This document shows positions 10,953-22,076 of a stretch of DNA of 64,000 nt, one piece after another. The notes under the pieces were generated by a model. The model saw only the letters and a program-made list of their open reading frames with translations, was not told the origin of the DNA and ran no database searches. The stretch comes from Bryopsis sp. KO-2023 (lineage: Eukaryota; Chlorophyta; Ulvophyceae; Bryopsidales; Bryopsidaceae). Position 1 is the first letter of the stretch. Each line of letters starts with the position of its first letter. The stretch spans positions 558,001-622,000 of the forward strand of contig BSYQ01000015.1 of assembly GCA_030272585.1 (NCBI GenBank), written 5' to 3'. The translations under genes and the position numbers were made by a program.

Positions 10953-13076
10953 AATTCTCTTGAATTTTGGCTTGTAGCAGTGAATCAGAATTTCCTATCT
11001 ACTGCTTGGTTTGGCTGGTTTTGGAAAGATGGTCGAAACTCCTGAGTTGAGTGAGACCTTGTCAGGAACGTTTATTTATTTGTTGCTGGAGTGGAATTTA
11101 TACTTTCTTATGAACGGTTCTTATCAGGAGAATCATGGTTAATTTCTTTTTTTTCATTCTAGGAACGTGAACAATTTGATCAAGTTGTCAATTTGGATAT
11201 TATAACACTTCTTTTAAAACAGCGGACTTTATTCGAAGGTGATATGGATGGATGTGGCAGTTCTTGAATTTTGAAAAATAGAGGTATAAGTGTATTGTCA
11301 TGTCCACATTGGATGAAAGGGATGGCAAACTCTTTCATATCCTCCCCATGCTTGGACAATCTGCTTTACTTCCCAAGACATGCATGTCCTAATGGATAAT
11401 ATATATTATATATTACAAAAATATATCAAACTCAGAAGCTCCCTGCCAAAGTAGTGTAGATGAATTTCTGAGCAATCCTCCTCAGAAATTTATTTCAGAT
11501 TTTCACTGAGGGGGTCCCTGGAAGAGGGCAAGGTGTTTGACAGTGCAAACTCTTGTTGCACAGTTTGTGATTATGAGCCGCCACAACAATCTTAAATTAG
11601 AAATCAGGTGTTGGGTTAATTTTTGACAGCTGAGGAGGGACTTGATCCAGAGGAAGCACCCCAAAGAGAGTCTCCAATAAGTGAATAGTAGCTGATGTTT
11701 CAACCAGCATGATCAATCAAAAGGCCTTTGCTGCTTGGTCCCCTGTTTCACCATTCGAACAAGTCATTCTGCCTTTGAAGTGATCTTCTTATTCCCAACG
11801 TTCAAACCAACTCAGCCCCCTGACTGTGCAAACTAGAAGCGTATTCCAACCCAACAGTTACAAAAAGAAGAAAGTGTAGGTCTGCTGGGACCTTCCCTCT
11901 CTTAACTAAACTGAAGGGCATGATGGTCGGATGCCCAACTCCCATTCGCATCCACCGACTCCATCAGAATCACCTTTGCCTACACAAGTTCTCAATCAAT
12001 CCATTAGCCAGAAAATTAGAGCCCATGATGGTGCAACATACAACGGAAAAAGAGAAAATACTTTCAGAAGCCAGTTTTGCTCTCATGTGATCCACCCCCC
12101 CCAAAAAATAAAAAAATAAAAAAAAAATGCTACAAATGCACTGTCAATAAAACTTGAGCGAGCGAATGTCCCAACATTACCGTAAACGAATATCAGCCGT
12201 TTCATTTTGCGGCGGTGCGCAACATGCGTGAAATCAAGTAAGGCCTCCATGCGTTGTGACGTCCATTATCTCCTTCAATAAAATGCTCCAATTCGCTCCT
12301 CCTTTTCGTTCGTTCTTCTTGTGTTTCGATCGCGGGTATTGTATTTGGCCTGACCAGCTCCGCTCGCTTTGTTGTTAGTTTTCTTGAACAGCAATAAAAT
12401 GCTCCTTTTTGTTCGTTTTCTTGCGAGATTTCGCTCATAGACAGTGGCCACCATAGAAAACCCACTGATTTCCTGCTGATGTTTTCTTAAGGCGCATCCA
12501 ATACCTTCTGCAATCACGTGACCGCCAGGTTCCATCTTCCCGATGGTTGATATTTTTTTTCCTGTATTGAATGGTGCTCCTTGCAGAAATCAATGAAGAG
12601 CAAAACTGATCATTGTCTACAGGACAAGCTATTGGAAGAACAGCTGGGACATGGTTGCATGTGAAGCGATTCTTGAATGGGGTCTAGTTTATCGACGGCA
12701 GCCAAGAATGGCAGCAGTCATGGAGTCTTGCTTTTCTTATCGAGGAATGGATCGGAGGTACAGCTCTGGATGAATATATAAAATTTATGAAAATATATGT
12801 ATATTATATAAGATTTCTGGAAGAAAAACAGTTGATTGTTGGAGTTATGGTGAAAATCGGAGCTTTAGCTTTAGACGGTTGGATGAGGGCAGGAAGTCCA
12901 AAAAGAGGTCGAATTCAGCAGGGGCAATTAAAAAAAAAATATGATTTCTTTTTTTTCAGAAAAATGAAGATTAAACAAAAAACGATTGGAAATATTCAAT
13001 ATTTCTATTTTTTTTCTATTTCTACTTTTTTTTTGAAAGCCTTTTTTTCTTCTGTCTTTTTTCCTATTTTTCGATA
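10953..13076. other. Intergenic, no supported gene
   Basis: No frame with recognisable domains. A short partial duplication is visible: a block starting CAATAAAATGCTCC near 12276 recurs near 12391 with following TTCGTT sequence. A stretch at ~12600-12780 has coding-like composition but is not open far enough to call. Confidence 0.5.
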
Positions 13077-16000
13077 ATGAAGACGATCTTTCACCATGGC
13101 CTCGCTCAACGCCAACAGCGAGCCAGCCTTCGCGCATTCCACTCATCGAGGCTCCATGTGCTGTCCGAGAAGATAAGCCTGGAGGGTCAACTATTCCCAG
13201 GGGTCATCCCAACCCCAAGAAAACGACCTTGCCTTTTCCCAAACGGCTCGCCCATCAGCACATTGATGCAGCCATCCCAAAATTCCTCCGAGAATTGGTC
13301 CCATTTCATAATCCAGCTGCAAAATGAAGAAGCCAAGAAAACGATGACTGCCCAAGACATGCTCGATCTGGTGTTCAAGCTGCAAAAGATGGGGGGTGCC
13401 GTCCCCTCGAAGGTTTGGGATCGAGTGGGGAAATTGATCGGAGATCATTCGGCCTCCTTCACACCCCACGACATCATTGGAGTGCTGCATGTTTTTGCGA
13501 AAGTCCAGCATGCCAACCCCTCCGTTATTTACGACCTTTGCTACACATTAGACATAATCAATCTTTCCCAAACATGGATCCCGACCTTGTTCTACTCCTT
13601 GGGTTTGTTGAGCAAAACTGTTCGACCGGCTGAGTCGATCGTTGGTCGAAACATGGAGGGGGATGCTATCAGCGAAACCTGGACGGAGATGCCCGAATTG
13701 TCATTGCCTTCAGGGTTTCTCGACAAAGTTCTGGTCAGATCTGGACTGCCCAAGTCGATTTCGAATTTGAACGAAAGGCACATTGCTTGCATGGTGTATG
13801 GAATGGGGCAATTGAATTCTCCAGACTTGATTCCATGGGCGGTCAAAATATTGGACGAAGTATGGAGGTCTGGGAAGTTGGCTGATTTGTCTCCGAAAGG
13901 ATTGTCGATGATCGTGTACAGCATGGGCAAAATGAAACTCAAGTCGAAGGAAACCGTGTATCCGTTTTTGGAACGGCTGTCTGACAGACAAGTCGTGGCA
14001 AGTCTTCCGTTGGAGGGTTTGTCGAACGTGATGATCAGCTTGGGGAAATTGGGTATGGTCGATTCGGTGGTGAGGAGCGGTGTGGGTTCAGTGTTGGACG
14101 AAATTTGCCGACATGAACGCTTGGCTCGACTCTCCTCATGGGATCTGGCTTCCACTTGGTCGGGCCTGGCCGCCACACAGTTTCACTGTGATAGGAATTT
14201 GGAGATCCTGGTGCAGGAAACCGCCAAGCCCCGTAGAATCGCATCCATGAGTGAGCAAGGGTTGACCAGCACCATTCACAGCGTGGTTGCGCTCGGGGTG
14301 AAGGATTCTGCGTTTTTAGACGGGCTGATCGGAGAGGTGATGAAACCGGATCGACTGGCGGAGCTGTCGGTGAATGGGGGGAGCATGGTGCTTTCCAGTT
14401 TGGCAAGATTGAGGGCGGATTCCCCCGAGAAATGGGGGAATGAAATCGAAACGGTGGTGTTGCAAATGACTGAGATGCACCGTCTGACTCGGACCACCTT
14501 GCAAGATCTAGAAGGGATCATCCATGGTTTGTCGGTGGTTACCAGGCGAAAACAGCCCCATGAAGCGGTGGATAGGGTGCTGTGGAGGATTAAAATGTGG
14601 GGCATTCGAGGGAAGCTGAGCGAGCTGTCCAGCAGAAAATACACCAGCTTGATAAGAGCTTTGTCCAGCATTGGAGTGCTGGACAGATTGGTGTGGAATG
14701 TAGTGCTCAAGGAAATGTTTCCCCGTAAGAGTCGGTACCATGAATTTCAGGTCAATGATCTTTCCAGCTTGATTCATTGCTTGGGGGGGCTGGCAGGATA
14801 CAAAATCAAAGGATTGAGGTATGTGGATGCTATTCTGGACTCTTTGATCGACTGGGTGGTGAAATCGAAGGACCGGCTCAGAGAATGCTCCCATGTCGGG
14901 CTGGCGAACGTTATTTTGGGAATATCTCGTGCTGGGAAATTGGATAAGGAGGTGGGTAAACTGTTGGCCGAAGAAATGCTCAGCGATGGCCGATTGCTTT
15001 ACTTTCCATTGAGCGAGTTGCGAGCCGTCGTGGTGGGGTTTGTACGAGGTAGTTCCATTTCCGAGGATTCGATCAGGGTTTTGTTGGATAGATTGGTGCT
15101 GATGGAGGATGGTTCAGACGGCCCAAGCGCCGCTTGGGTTTTGCACTCATTCACCAAGGGCCCCGTTGTCAGACTGGGCAGCGTTATGGATAAACTCATG
15201 GTGAAAATTGATTACGAAAACCTCTCTAACAGGCATTTGTCCATGATCGCCGAGGCCGTGGGTTCGTTTCGCCTGCCAAACTCCAAGGGGTTGGATAAGT
15301 TTCTTAGCGAATCTCTGAAACCCCAGCGTTTGACTAGGTATACAGACAAACAGTTTGTTTGGCTGATATTCATGTTGGGTCGATTGGGGATGAAGAGGCA
15401 AGAACCGATCGATCGGGTGATCCGTCTGTTTTTGCATGACAATCGATTGGCCAGGTTGCCCCCAACTTCCATATCGACTTCGTTCTATGGACTTGCACTG
15501 CTGGGGCATGCCGTTCAATCTCATTACGACACTATTTTGGACAAATTACGGGGAAAAAAGGGATTCGAGGAACTGTCAGACAATGCTCTCCTCAATGTGC
15601 TCCACGGGATGGGCAAAATCAGCTACGATAATGAGAAAAACCTGAATGAAATCCTCCAGGCGGTGGGAACGCCCGAGAGGGTGGATCGGCTGTTGACCAC
15701 CGATCGAGTGGGGGTGGTGTTTCATACGGCAGGCCGGCTGGCTCGAATGCATCGTGTTTTGAGCTCCGATTTCCTGAATTGGTTTGAGAAAGCAACGGCC
15801 CCAAAGGCAATACGATTGTTACCTGAAAGGGCTCTCGGCAGCATAGTTTTTGCACTGTCGCATCTCGACGAAATGGACCAACGTATTGTGGATCGAACCT
15901 TGAAGGAAATCTGTTTCCCTGGCAGATTGAATGTGTTCTCCTGGAGAAGGATGGTGGATATCCTGTACAGGCTCCATGAGCTGGACTTCAGCGAAGAGGG

Positions 16001-16625
16001 AGGAAAACCCATCGATGCGTTTTTGAAGGAAATTGATGCCAGGGCAGACAGGGGTGAGTTTGAGCCAGCGTGGCTGAATCAAATCGTTGTCGGTTTGTTG
16101 AACCTTTCGGAGAAGAGGCCCCAGTTTGGTTGGGCATTGGAGCTCCTCGACAAAACCCTCACCGAGAAAAACCTAGCCCAGATGGATGTTCGGCGGCTGG
16201 CAAGACTGGTGACGACCTTGGAGCAACGAAGCAATGAGGTCGACATGATTGCCAAACATTTCAAAAACGCACTAGAGCATCTGTGTCGGGAAGATCGCAG
16301 GGAGGAAATCCGATTGTGTTCTGCCACGGAAGTAAAGGAATTGCTGTTGATGTTTTCGAGGTTAGGAAAAGAGGAGGTGGGGAAATCGAAGGAGGGTGTG
16401 GTGGCTAGGTTGGTGCGTGAGGTGTCAAAGCCGGAGCGAATGATTAGATACGAGGTTGGGGATATCGAAGGGCTTGTAGAAGCATGCAAAGCATTGCCAG
16501 TGAACGATCCGGAGGTTGAGAAGCTACAAGAGGGCAGACGGGTGCATTTGATAGAGGATGTTTTTTCGGTTATGGAGACGCCGGAGGCGAATCCAAAATC
16601 ACTTGAAGTGAAGAATGGATCATAA
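13077..16625 (+). CDS. Giant OPR-like helical-repeat protein, probably mitochondrial RNA-binding
   Basis: Single exon, 1182 aa. The N terminus (MKTIFHHGLAQRQQRASLRAFHSSR) is Arg/His/Ser-rich without acids, typical of a mitochondrial presequence. From about residue 90 to 1130 the chain is built of degenerate ~35-40-residue units with the pattern L..L(S/P)..(G/L)L(S/A)..(I/V)(H/Y)S(L/M)(G/A)(K/R)L, for example LADLSPKGLSMIVYSMGKMK, LASLPLEGLSNVMISLGKLG-type and LAELSVNGGSMVLSSLARL. This spacing matches octotricopeptide (OPR)/FASTK-like helical pairs, which bind organellar RNA (family knowledge). I see no C-terminal RAP domain and no catalytic motif. The likely role is organelle transcript stability or translation (inference). 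An AATAAA lies at 16787-16792. Confidence 0.7.
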   Translation: MKTIFHHGLAQRQQRASLRAFHSSRLHVLSEKISLEGQLFPGVIPTPRKRPCLFPNGSPISTLMQPSQNSSENWSHFIIQLQNEEAKKTMTAQDMLDLVFKLQKMGGAVPSKVWDRVGKLIGDHSASFTPHDIIGVLHVFAKVQHANPSVIYDLCYTLDIINLSQTWIPTLFYSLGLLSKTVRPAESIVGRNMEGDAISETWTEMPELSLPSGFLDKVLVRSGLPKSISNLNERHIACMVYGMGQLNSPDLIPWAVKILDEVWRSGKLADLSPKGLSMIVYSMGKMKLKSKETVYPFLERLSDRQVVASLPLEGLSNVMISLGKLGMVDSVVRSGVGSVLDEICRHERLARLSSWDLASTWSGLAATQFHCDRNLEILVQETAKPRRIASMSEQGLTSTIHSVVALGVKDSAFLDGLIGEVMKPDRLAELSVNGGSMVLSSLARLRADSPEKWGNEIETVVLQMTEMHRLTRTTLQDLEGIIHGLSVVTRRKQPHEAVDRVLWRIKMWGIRGKLSELSSRKYTSLIRALSSIGVLDRLVWNVVLKEMFPRKSRYHEFQVNDLSSLIHCLGGLAGYKIKGLRYVDAILDSLIDWVVKSKDRLRECSHVGLANVILGISRAGKLDKEVGKLLAEEMLSDGRLLYFPLSELRAVVVGFVRGSSISEDSIRVLLDRLVLMEDGSDGPSAAWVLHSFTKGPVVRLGSVMDKLMVKIDYENLSNRHLSMIAEAVGSFRLPNSKGLDKFLSESLKPQRLTRYTDKQFVWLIFMLGRLGMKRQEPIDRVIRLFLHDNRLARLPPTSISTSFYGLALLGHAVQSHYDTILDKLRGKKGFEELSDNALLNVLHGMGKISYDNEKNLNEILQAVGTPERVDRLLTTDRVGVVFHTAGRLARMHRVLSSDFLNWFEKATAPKAIRLLPERALGSIVFALSHLDEMDQRIVDRTLKEICFPGRLNVFSWRRMVDILYRLHELDFSEEGGKPIDAFLKEIDARADRGEFEPAWLNQIVVGLLNLSEKRPQFGWALELLDKTLTEKNLAQMDVRRLARLVTTLEQRSNEVDMIAKHFKNALEHLCREDRREEIRLCSATEVKELLLMFSRLGKEEVGKSKEGVVARLVREVSKPERMIRYEVGDIEGLVEACKALPVNDPEVEKLQEGRRVHLIEDVFSVMETPEANPKSLEVKNGS

Positions 16626-18448
16626 GGGGTGGTTTTCAGGATGTATTTTTTTCCCTTTTTTTTTTGAATCTTGTATTGTGTGTAGCGATTTTCTGGGTTT
16701 GGGGGGATGGTTTATTGTGAGGTGAAGTTGAGGGGGGGGTGACTTTTACATTTTCGACTCGAAAAGATGGGTAGGAGATTAGATACAATAAAAGACGGTG
16801 GGGTGGGCTGGGTATGCTTGATTCCTTGAGCACTTTGCTTCGAACAAAGATACACAAATGTTTTTCAGTCCATTTTTTTAAATCTTGCAGGCAGTTCTCC
16901 AGCACAGAACAGTTGGGTTCAGGAAGATTGTCAGTTCATCAGAAATGTGTTATCATAACCACAATGCCCAACTCAAAATACGAAAACAAGTAGTCATGTA
17001 TCAGATTTTATGAGCTGAAAAATCAACGGAAATCGGATGTTCAGACTGTTTAATTTTTTTCCCAATGGATAAGTGAAAAAAAAGTAAAACATTCAAAGCG
17101 TTTGTTCAAAGCACTTTCTTTGAAGAAACGCTTTTCCTTTCTAGTTTTGAAAAAGGTTCAAATCCCATCCTCCAGATAATTTCACTCCTCATCGAATCGA
17201 TATAAATTTGACGTTGCACACACACGTTGGCACCACAAGCATTTTTTTATATTTCACCAAAAATAATTAAAAGAACGACCTTCCTTCCCCCTCCCCCACG
17301 AAACCACATACGATCCGCTAATTCCACTACTCCACACCAAAACGAATCCACGAACAAAACTATGAAAACCACCATTTATCTATCCTCTTCCTTTTTCTAT
17401 TCTTGCCTGCCTCCTCTTGCTCCAAACAAAAAAAAAGTGGTTGGAAAATTTTCACATAGCTTTTTCTCCTGTCTAATCGATCCTCCTACTGACCAGACTT
17501 CCTTTCCGAAAAATCGGAAAACGCCAAACCCCCCGCCCCCAAAAAATCTATTTGTCTTCAATATGACGATGCTCCAAAGCCAATTTTTTTTTCTCTTCAG
17601 AATATATATATGTATATATATATATATCCCCCTCTCAATGAAAAAATATACTTCTTTCCCTCTATTTTTTTCACTACCCCGCCCCTACATTTTCTCCCCC
17701 GCAACCCCATTTCCCCCCCCCTCTCAATTAAAAAAAAAAAGTGAATGCACAACCTCCTTGGCAATTCAAACACATCCGCTTTCCTCTCAGTCCATCAGAT
17801 TTCCTACCTCCCCCACCCACCCAGTTACTCTTTTTCATTTTTTTTCGAACGGAGCATGCTCAAGGGATTTCAGCTATTTCAAACATTCGCATTTTCATCA
17901 AGGGTTCATGGCCCCTCTGAAAATATGTTTTATATTTTCTCTCCCTCCACAAACCCTCAAAACAAAGCAAAAAAAATATGAATTCAGCAAAAGAGGGAGC
18001 GAATGGGGGTGTATCTACAGCCTGAAAAGAACTCAATGGAAGCTGCTGGCTGTGGCGCTCAAGGAGGTCGTTTGAGTCTTGTTCGTGTTTGGTTTCGAAC
18101 AGGATTTGCTGGAGGTTTCTCGATTGTCCAAATAATAGCTCCTTTGCACAAAGGATCCGTGTTTGATTTTGATCGAATTCCACCTCCTCGCACATCCAAC
18201 ATCCTTCAACACAAACCAAACTTTTCAATACAAAAAACAAAAAAGGAGGGGGGGTGGGGAGGGGGGGGGGGAAAGAGGGAGATAAAGCAAAGCTTAGTCA
18301 GCATCTCACTATGTTCTTCCTCCCCCCTAAAAAAATCATTCTGATCAATGGCTTCTTTTTTTTTAATTAATTTTCTACGAGCGGCATCTCTCGGTTACCA
18401 CCAATTCTCACCATTACAACGCCTTCTTACCCGGTTTTTCCACTCTTT
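16626..18448. other. Intergenic between convergent OPR-like and GNAT genes
   Basis: Pyrimidine-rich on the + strand with TA-dinucleotide runs near 17603-17630. A long open frame exists on + at 17227-18075, but it is low-complexity Ser/Pro/Phe/Lys with a TTG beginning and no domain; not called. Confidence 0.6.
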
Positions 18449-20007
18449 TCAAACACTATCGACTTCTTCCCCCCCCACCTTGTACATCTGAACTGTATTA
18501 GTCATGTGCAGCAAATCCGCTTGGCCAACACCCCAGGCCTCCAAGTCTTCCTCCGTGCTCTCAGTGAAACCCAAGTGCTTCCATGTCGCCCTGGTGTCGG
18601 GATCGTCTGTGCTGCACAGCAACAATCGAACGGCCCCACACGCTCTGGCCACATCCTCTATCGCCTCCAATAAACACCGTCCGTAGCCCTTTCCCCTTCT
18701 CGCTTCCCGGGTTGCGAAAAAAGGCACCTCCAGAAAACCCTGCCCACTGTATTTTGAAAAAACGGAGATACTGTGATGCACAAGAAGTTTTCTTTTTATT
18801 TGTTTGTTTGTTTATTTATTTATTTTATTTTTTGGGGGGGGAGGGGGAGGAGAAATGGAAAAACAAGTCCACAAGAGAGATCAAACCAAAATCCCCCGGA
18901 TTTTTTTTTTAATTGTATTGTTTAAAAAGAAAAAAAAAACAATTAAACAATATATGTAGAACCTAACTTCTTGACTGTGGTCCAGAAATACAACACAAAT
19001 CCAAAACATGGACCAATGATTATACAAGTTATTCTCGAGAAGCAGAAAGAAATACCAGCGCACAGTGGCTGCTGAAACAGGCTTTCCATCCACTAGCAGA
19101 ACTGGCAGGGGTTTGCGGGGGCCACCCAGTCTGACATGCGATTTCACACCCTCAGACTCATAGGCCCCTGGGGCTGGCCAGGTTGGACGGAATCTGGCAA
19201 ACAGAACCACTACCCGGAATCCACTGAAATCCTGCAAATAAAAATGCATGAAACAAAAGCCATTGAAAAAAAAAGAGATCTTGGTTAATTGTACAATGAA
19301 AAAGTTTAAGAAAAATAGAAGAAAACAAAAAAAAAACCATGGTAGCATTGCGATTGATATGTCCTTTCATTCAATGTGGAGGTTTTCCCTGATCAATCTG
19401 ACATTCCTCTATCAGCTGCAAGCAAACTGAAATACTTGTTTTATAATGAAATGGTCTAAAAAACAAAAAAAAACTTTCAATTTACATTGCTTTTTTAATT
19501 TTTTTGAAATGCTGAGAGATTGAAGGTAGGGAATATCAAAATTACTGTCCAGCAATAATAAATATTCTACCTGCTCCCCCCCTCCAAAATAGCAAAAGAA
19601 AGAGAAACAGGGGTGGAAAGAGTACTTTTCCTCAGTTTTATTTTTTTTGGGGAGGTTTCTGAACCTACCAACTCTTCTCCTGGCCCAGCAGGGGCTGCCG
19701 TTACCGTCCAGTCAAGATACTCGTGGATGGTGGATTGCCTGGGGACGGAGTCGGCTTCCGGTGGCGGCGGAGGCGCTTGCCCGACTTCGAAGGGTTTGAA
19801 CAAAAACGGAATATCCAACCTCGCCCGCTCCGCCCCCGATCCCTCCCCACTGACCCCCCCGCTGTAATTCCGTAACTCGTACACTACTTGAGGTCGGCCC
19901 GGCAGTTCGTTCAGTACGTTGTGGGGGAGTTTGCACAACAGCCCCCTCGCTTCGTCGATCAAACTTTTTCTCCGTTGTTCGTGGAGCGCTTTCTGGTTTT
20001 CATCCAT
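18449..20007 (-). CDS. GNAT-family N-acetyltransferase
   Basis: Three exons on the minus strand in phase: 20007-19669, 19231-19056 and 18770-18449, about 278 aa. The catalytic GNAT fold spans the last two exons: a strand (GFRVVVLFARF), then LLVDGKPVSAATVRC, then FLEVPFFATREARRGKGYGR, holding the acetyl-CoA loop R-R-G-K-G-Y-G (R-x-x-G-x-G), followed by a long helix LLEAIEDVARACG and the C-terminal W-x-x-LGF motif (TWKHLGFTE). The ~110-residue N-terminal exon is proline-rich with no recognised domain. Spacing resembles the acetyltransferase part of plant IDM1/PHD-type proteins, but no PHD finger is present, so the substrate is unknown. The ATG chosen (20005-20007) is the first in-frame ATG of the exon that joins in phase. 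Confidence 0.75.
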
Positions 20008-22076
20008 AAGCGGCCCCCTCGGCAGTTTTTCTGTTCTTTCGATGGTAATAAGGTGCTTGCACGAAGGTGAAAGAAAAAAAAGAGTGAAACCACACGATAA
20101 AAGAAGACACCTTGGCGTGGAAAAAGGAGAGAGGTGGCCTCGGGGCCGTGACCAGTTTTTTCCCTCTCTCTCTCTTTTTTTTTTCCGCCAGAATCGAGGG
20201 CAAGGGGGGGGGGCGGGCTGGGTGTGATCGTTGATGTTATTCCTTGGGTTCACATCCCGTAAGGTTTGTGCCGCATCGGTGTCCGAATGGAGAGAATGGA
20301 GAGGTTTTTTTCTTCCTCCCTCGAGCCGCGATCGCTCCGAGGCCAACTGCAAGAGGAGGGGTGGTGCGCGGCAGAAAAACCAAAAAAAAAAAACACTTGT
20401 GGTGGTCAGGTTGGGAGGGCTTGGGTGCAAAGCAAGCATCGATTGGGTTTCGGATTGGAGCAAGGACATTCTGATTTCGAGAGGGGAGAATTCTCATCCA
20501 GGGTCGAGTGCTCATGGATGACTGCATGATTCCAACACACAGCTGTCGATGCAGTTTGTTTTTTCTGCTGAACTGCACATCAGGTGGAGTGAAATGCAAG
20601 CACCAGCAGGTTGGAATTTTAACTTGCTGGTGTTGGCATTTCAGTGCACAGATGTCATTTCTCTTCCTTTGGATCAGGGTGTAGATATTTTTAGATATTT
20701 ATGCAAACTAGAGGAAGGGTAAAACAGCAAGTTGCATTCCTTCCGACCAACAAGTTGCATTCAACATGGATTAGCAGCACTGGAATACTATATTTTCAGC
20801 ACTTTTTTTCTGGTGTGATCATAGATGATCTTAGCTCGGCAATATTTGAGGTTCAAAAATATCTTAACACAGCGAACCCTCTAGACAATATATCATCTGC
20901 ACTGTTCTGGTGCAGGTGTTCAGAATAAACGACCTCAACTCAGTGCGTATGGGAAAAAGATGCGAAACTCCAGACAAAAATATCAACAAGTGTCTGTGTG
21001 TTGATCCAAGATAATAATAAAGGCATTTTGTTTCTGCTTTTTTTTTTTGACCCTCCTCCAACACCACCATGCACAGAAAAACTACAAAGAACCTTGCCCA
21101 TTGTTTCTTCTCGTTTTCTTCTTAGTTTCGACTAGGTGCACCCCTGCTGTTTCAAAAAAAAAAAAGAAAGCTTTTTTCTATTCCAAGTGCATAACCTAAA
21201 AACAACATTCATCCCTGGATTTCTCTTGGGAAAAAATAAAATAAAAATAAAGAACGAGAAAAAGTCGACATTTTTCTTTCCCTTTTTAATCCCCGAAAAT
21301 GTGCTAGCCTTCTACACTCCAACTTCTATGACTTCCATCCAACATGCCCTAAACTTTTTTTTTTGTTCCCTGTTGTATTTTCCCCCTCCAATTTTCCAGT
21401 TACTCTAAATCCTCCCTCTATCGAAACATTTTTTCCCCCCCAATTCCTAATTCAAATGCTGCTAAATCTCTTGTAGCATGTCCACACCACGAAATCTTTT
21501 CCCTCTCTTACTTTTTATCTTTCTTCTTTTTTACCGTCTCATTGTAATGATGGTACCTCCAAATTAGGAAAACAAATTTGCAACTTTCCAGGAATAGCTT
21601 TTTTTTCTGTTTTTTCGATTAAAATAGTTGCTTTTTTTTTTCTAATCCCCCACACCCCATCCCACTGCAAAACCCCTGAAAACATGAAATAATCATTCTG
21701 GAGGGGAAGCGGTGTACATATATCATCTTCTATTTTTTTTTAAGTTTTCTGGTCCCTGATTTCCTAGTTTTTTAAAAAGACGCCTGCCTTTCCCCCACCC
21801 ACCCCTCCCCTTTTTTTTTGTCTGGAAGTACTTTTTGTATTTTTTTGTAATTTGCACAAAATATCACTTGATATTGCCTTTCCACCGAAAAAAAACGAAA
21901 CAAAAAAGCGAACTGCAAAAAGAAAAAAAACAAAACAAGCAAATAGCCAATGAAAAAAAAAATAAAATGGAAAGACAGATAATGTGAAGGGGGGGGGGGG
22001 GAGGATGTATGGAAAAAAAATGGAAAAAAAAACATAAACAAAAAACGAAAACCATGAAACCCCCCAAAAAGATGTC
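20008..22076. other. Intergenic between GNAT 5' end and PP4c 3' end
   Basis: Homopolymer-rich. Contains an imperfect hairpin near 20603-20634 (12-base arms CACCAGCARGTT / AACTTGCTGGTG, one mismatch). No gene supported. Confidence 0.6.

Noticed and set aside
17227-18075. 282-codon open frame on + strand
   Set aside because: Begins with TTG, is low-complexity Ser/Pro/Phe/Lys from A/C/T runs, has no domain and lies between convergent genes.
19567-19668. Continuation of GNAT exon 1 to a donor at 19571
   Set aside because: That junction puts the next exon out of phase with an early stop; the donor GTAGGT after 19669 keeps phase.
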